A stretch of 45,225 nt of DNA. Source: Guillardia theta CCMP2712 (Eukaryota > Cryptophyceae > Pyrenomonadales > Geminigeraceae). Location of the stretch: contig NW_005434662.1 of assembly GCF_000315625.1 (NCBI RefSeq), positions 748,771 to 793,995 on the forward strand, in the 5' to 3' direction. Positions within the stretch are counted from its first letter, which is position 1, and each line of letters begins with the position of its first letter. The notes beneath the pieces are model-generated. The model saw only the letters and a list, made by a program, of their open reading frames with translations, did no database searches and was not told where the DNA came from. A program made the translations under genes and the position numbers. Shown here one piece after another: positions 42,124 to 45,225 of this stretch.

Positions 42124-44246
42124 TCAAGCAGCACCGTTGGTACAGGCAGCGTTGACAAGAATCGATACAGTGGTGAAGCTGGACAAACACGTAGACATGT
42201 CGACATTCGAGTTGGGATCGAAGAACTGCGGCGTCTGAGTCATCCCACACTGAATGCTTGCGCTACATTGCTGAGAAGTTTGCAACTCTGACGCCCATGA
42301 CTGCGAGCTAACGGAGTTCTGACACTTGTGATCGCCATAGGAGTAGTAGTATGTCTTCTGCTGCTTCGTGTCTACCCGCAAGTAGGTGTTGTCGTTGGTG
42401 TCCGTATTCCATACGCACATGCTGCTCAACTCATCAGATACACAAAATCAGCTCAACGTCACACACTTATCCAACGTGTAGAGAATCTCGACGGGGCGGC
42501 CTGAGCACGTGGGGTTGTACCATGTTGTCTTGACTTTGTACTCCATCTGACGAGATGCATCACGCAATGAGAATGGAGGGTTGAGATCAATCTCACGAGT
42601 TTGCCAGGAATCGGCGAAGGAGGAGAAGGGAAGTTAGTAAGGCAGTAGACCGACATGTAATTGGTGCCTTGACTGGTATTGCTCGTGTCAAGCGGCAAAC
42701 AACTTTGAGGCTTGCATGCTGAAGTGATGGCGGCTCCTGCTATCAGATGCTTTGAAAGAGTCAGGGTTGGCATGAGTGAAAGTATAAAACCTGCTGAATC
42801 ACATTGGTACACGTCGAATCACTGTAGAAATCTTGTATGATGAGAGAAGTACAGAGCTGTGCGTTGCTTTGAATCGCTAACTTCGTCATATTTTGATTCA
42901 TTTGAATGCATCTGCAGCAAACCAAGACAAGCGTCACAAGTCGAGGAGATCATGGACGAGTTCAAAAGCATCTCCAAGACGTACTGCTGCGACGTCGACG
43001 AAAACGTCTGATTGGAATAACAGTTGGAACACTTGAAACTTCGTCAGACTCATGTAGACAGCGACGAAGTTGCATACGGTGCTGTCACGACAGTGAGACA
43101 ATGCTCTGGTGCTGCAAGTGTAGCTCAAGTAGTCCTCACTTGACGGAAGAGCATCCGTGAAAATGTCCTGCATGCAATCAGGACGAGGAATCGTGTCACG
43201 GGTATCAAACCATGTAGGGAATGCACTGCGATTGTCCAACCAGATGAATCGCGTTCAGATTGTTAACGCCACAACTGGTTGCCGTCTCTGAGAAGTAACT
43301 GTTGTGAGGTCAGTTCAAGCTCCAGAGCGAATAAAGAGTCTACAAGGTCGTGAGGTATGTCGCATCAGGCGTTAGCAAGGACGTCAACTGAGATGGATTT
43401 GAGAAGAGCTGGTTGGTACAAATCCTGTGATGCTTTTCTCAGAGAAAAGATGATCAGTAGACAGACAGGAACCTTGACTCATAATAGGTGATCTTGTTGA
43501 AGTAGGTCTTCTTCTGGCAATTGAGGGGTGTGCATGGTTGGTCGACCTTCATCAGCTGCAGCAAATTCCGTTGACAAGGTTGCCTCCTCCTCCATCACTC
43601 AACTCACGAGAGCATTCCTCGTGGCCTTGCGGTAGATGATCTCGTACGGGTTGGTCGAGCATGTGCTGTCGGTATACCTCTCGATCAGCATCCACTGAGT
43701 CGAACACTTGGCCAGACTGCATCTGCAAGTAGCTCAACAAGCGTGAGAGAGGAGCAGGGCGTACTTGGTGTATCTTCCCCCGCACGTCTCAAGCTCGCTC
43801 GTCCAATCGATCACAGCTCCGCCTTGCGTGAGAGGACGAGCCCTGCCCAGTTTCCTTGTGGTCACGAAGAGAGCAGAGGAGGTCTCATCATACCCCTGGA
43901 AGAAGTTGAACTGCTCTGCGGAGTACTGTCTGGATGCGCATGTCGGCTGTGTGCATGAGGAGCACGCGTTGTCAAGTTCGATCTGAACCCATGTAGGACA
44001 GGCGGCGGTGGAAGGAGTCTTGGAAGCAGCTGCGCACATCCTGCAGCACAGGAGTCACAGAAGGCGCTGGGGGTGCGAAGCACCAACCCTAACAGCCCCA
44101 GCATGTTGTTGGTGCAACCCTCGCCACTCTGAGAGCACTGGTAGTTCCACACACTGCCATCCTTCAGCCAATCGAGCACAGGAACCTCCAGCAGCAGACC
44201 TGCTCGTCAGCCTCAGGCAGCTCAGCAACGCCAGCCCGCGCGCCAT
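42124..44246 (-). CDS. Cysteine-rich secreted or surface protein
   Basis: Many short exons on the minus strand. The start at 44246 gives a signal-peptide-like MARGLALLSCLRLTS. Following exons are rich in paired Cys: 'DNACSSCTQPTCASRQYS', 'CSLAKCSTQWM', 'STCSTNPYEIIY', 'PCTPLNCQKKTYFNKITYYE', 'RICTNQLFS', 'DCMQDIFTDALPSSEDYLSY', 'TWYNPTCSGRPVEILYTLDK' and 'QQCSASIQCGM'. The stop is at 42124. Introns seen are about 43-55 nt GT-AG (for example joining 'GRYTK' to 'CSLAKC'). Recurrent pattern: Cys, then 'Y(F/Y)..I.Y/EI.Y', then Cys-Thr/Ser, suggesting a diverged extracellular repeat. No known Cys-rich family (EGF, TNFR, CFEM) matched by eye. Exon edges at 43200-43330 and 44050-44180 are uncertain. 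Confidence 0.6.
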
Positions 44247-44595
44247 GGCCTTGGCCGTCCCTCCCGCCATCCCTGGGCCTCACACCGGCGACCTTTAATT
44301 CCCAGGAGGCAACCGGAGGCTTCAGGGTTTATAGGCCCTCCCTCCTCCTTCCACCTCCCGCCCCCACCTCTCCTTTCCAAAGCTCTTGGCGCTGCCAGGG
44401 GAAGCATGCTAGAGGAGGAGCAACGAGACTCTGAGAGGGGCTCTTGAGACCAGGATGACTCAGGCGGAGAGGTCAGAGGAACGCGGATCAAGCTCCTCAT
44501 CGACTCGTGTAAGTTTTGTGTTGTGCGCTCATGCACATCGAGCGAGACTGCTGGAAGCGTCGAGAAGAGAGAAAAGGAGTCGATCGACTTGAATT
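44247..44595. other. Intergenic between two minus-strand genes
   Basis: Promoter side of the Cys-rich gene and 3' flank of the next gene. A pyrimidine-rich run lies at 44330-44390. No gene or motif supported. Confidence 0.4.
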
Positions 44596-45187
44596 CTATG
44601 CTCTATTCTTGCATCGTTGCAGGAAAAAATAAGCATCTTCACGCCCTACGGGATCTAAACTCACCACCTCCCATTCAGGAGCCCCATGATCATTCACCGA
44701 ACCCGCGTTGGAGATTCTTCTTAGAGTGAACACTCCCTCGAGATGAGTGAGCCTAGCTGAAAACTTGTGTCTGATAACAACAATCAGCATGCGTTGGTGC
44801 GAGCCGCAAGCGAACCCACCTGCATGTGCTTTTTGCCTTCTTATAAACAAGTTCAACAACAAGGGCACGCGATGATGTATGCTTCACCTGCAGCTGATCC
44901 CCATGATTGAAGCAACCATGGCGTCAGGTAATTGTATGGTGCTTGTCTGTGAACCATCATCGATTCCCACGAGCAATGACCACGTGGGTAACGGCTGCTT
45001 TCACTCGGAAAGCTTTCTGGAAGTCTTTCTGGTCTTTGAGATCGATGAGGTAGAACAGTTGCGCACATGGTTGACTTCGGTTGACTTCTATAGCTTCACA
45101 TCGGTCCGCCTCCTTCGGTGCTGGTACGTTGGCTGCTGCAGGTGCTCTAGGTCGCTCCTGTTGTTCTTCGGCCTCGGCTTCCTGCAC
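44596..45187 (-). CDS. 3' part of an unidentified gene running off the window
   Basis: Exons such as 45187-44957 ('AQLFYLIDLKDQKDFQKAFRV') and 44810-44596 ('LIVVIRHKFSARLTHLEGVF..', ending '..EDAYFFLQRCKNRA') look coding on the minus strand, separated by likely introns around 44815-44950. The last exon end and stop at 44596 are clear. The 5' portion is beyond 45225. No domain recognised from the visible part. Confidence 0.4.
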
Positions 45188-45225
45188 ACTAGAATTCAGA
45201 GCAATCTCATCAAAGCAGAGGCAGG

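Noticed and set aside
1-45225. tRNA or rRNA genes
   Set aside because: No cloverleaf with a B-box or conserved rRNA segment was recognised by eye; a covariance-model scan would be decisive.

Overview
This is a stretch of eukaryotic nuclear DNA, most likely from a unicellular alga or other protist. Nearly every protein-coding gene is split by short spliceosomal introns, commonly 41-55 nt. Genes lie on both strands with little spacing, and simple repeats and GC-rich dispersed repeats fill the gaps. Gene density, intron size and moderate GC would fit a cryptophyte such as Guillardia, but that is a guess: no rRNA, organelle or taxon-diagnostic gene is present. Exon boundaries below were read by eye from splice signals and reading phase.

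Layout. (1) 34-2904, minus: a two-domain glycosyltransferase (GT2-like followed by GT6-like). (2) 3060-9640: a rearranged, transposon-associated region. It holds a decayed retroelement gag/protease relic, then a nearly perfect 1.72-kb inverted duplication (arms 4920-6642 and 7284-9006). The arms carry two identical, divergently transcribed TLC-domain membrane-protein genes around a minisatellite loop, and an LTR-like piece follows. (3) 9737-22578: a very large coiled-coil protein (minus), a damaged MORN-repeat gene (minus), a RING-H2 protein (minus), a smaller coiled-coil protein (plus) and an EF-hand-like protein (minus). (4) 22780-26714: a membrane-anchored His/Tyr-rich repeat protein, GC-rich repeat copies, an uncertain minus-strand gene and a small 83-residue plus-strand gene. 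(5) 26804-29495, minus: PepN-type M1 aminopeptidase. (6) 29600-32546: purine-rich and C-tract-rich intergenic DNA with a coiled-coil gene fragment. (7) 32547-34664, plus: ATIC, the bifunctional enzyme for the last two steps of IMP synthesis. (8) 34852-39796, minus: a long RRM-containing, mostly disordered protein. (9) 40100-42009: a CAG/CAC-type repeat and an ankyrin-repeat gene (plus). (10) 42124-45225, minus: a cysteine-rich secreted protein and the 3' end of a further gene.

The genes do not form a pathway. ATIC and the aminopeptidase are housekeeping enzymes. Several proteins between 9.7 and 22.6 kb (long coiled coils, MORN, EF-hand-like) are of the kinds found in cytoskeletal, basal-body or flagellar structures, but nothing here proves such a role. 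The points most worth a second look are the GT2-GT6 fusion, the TLC palindrome with nested inverted fragments, the GC-AG introns of about 50 nt, the GC-rich repeat recurring in at least four intergenic gaps, the spaced G/C-tract arrays, and several one-base frame breaks in otherwise intact genes.
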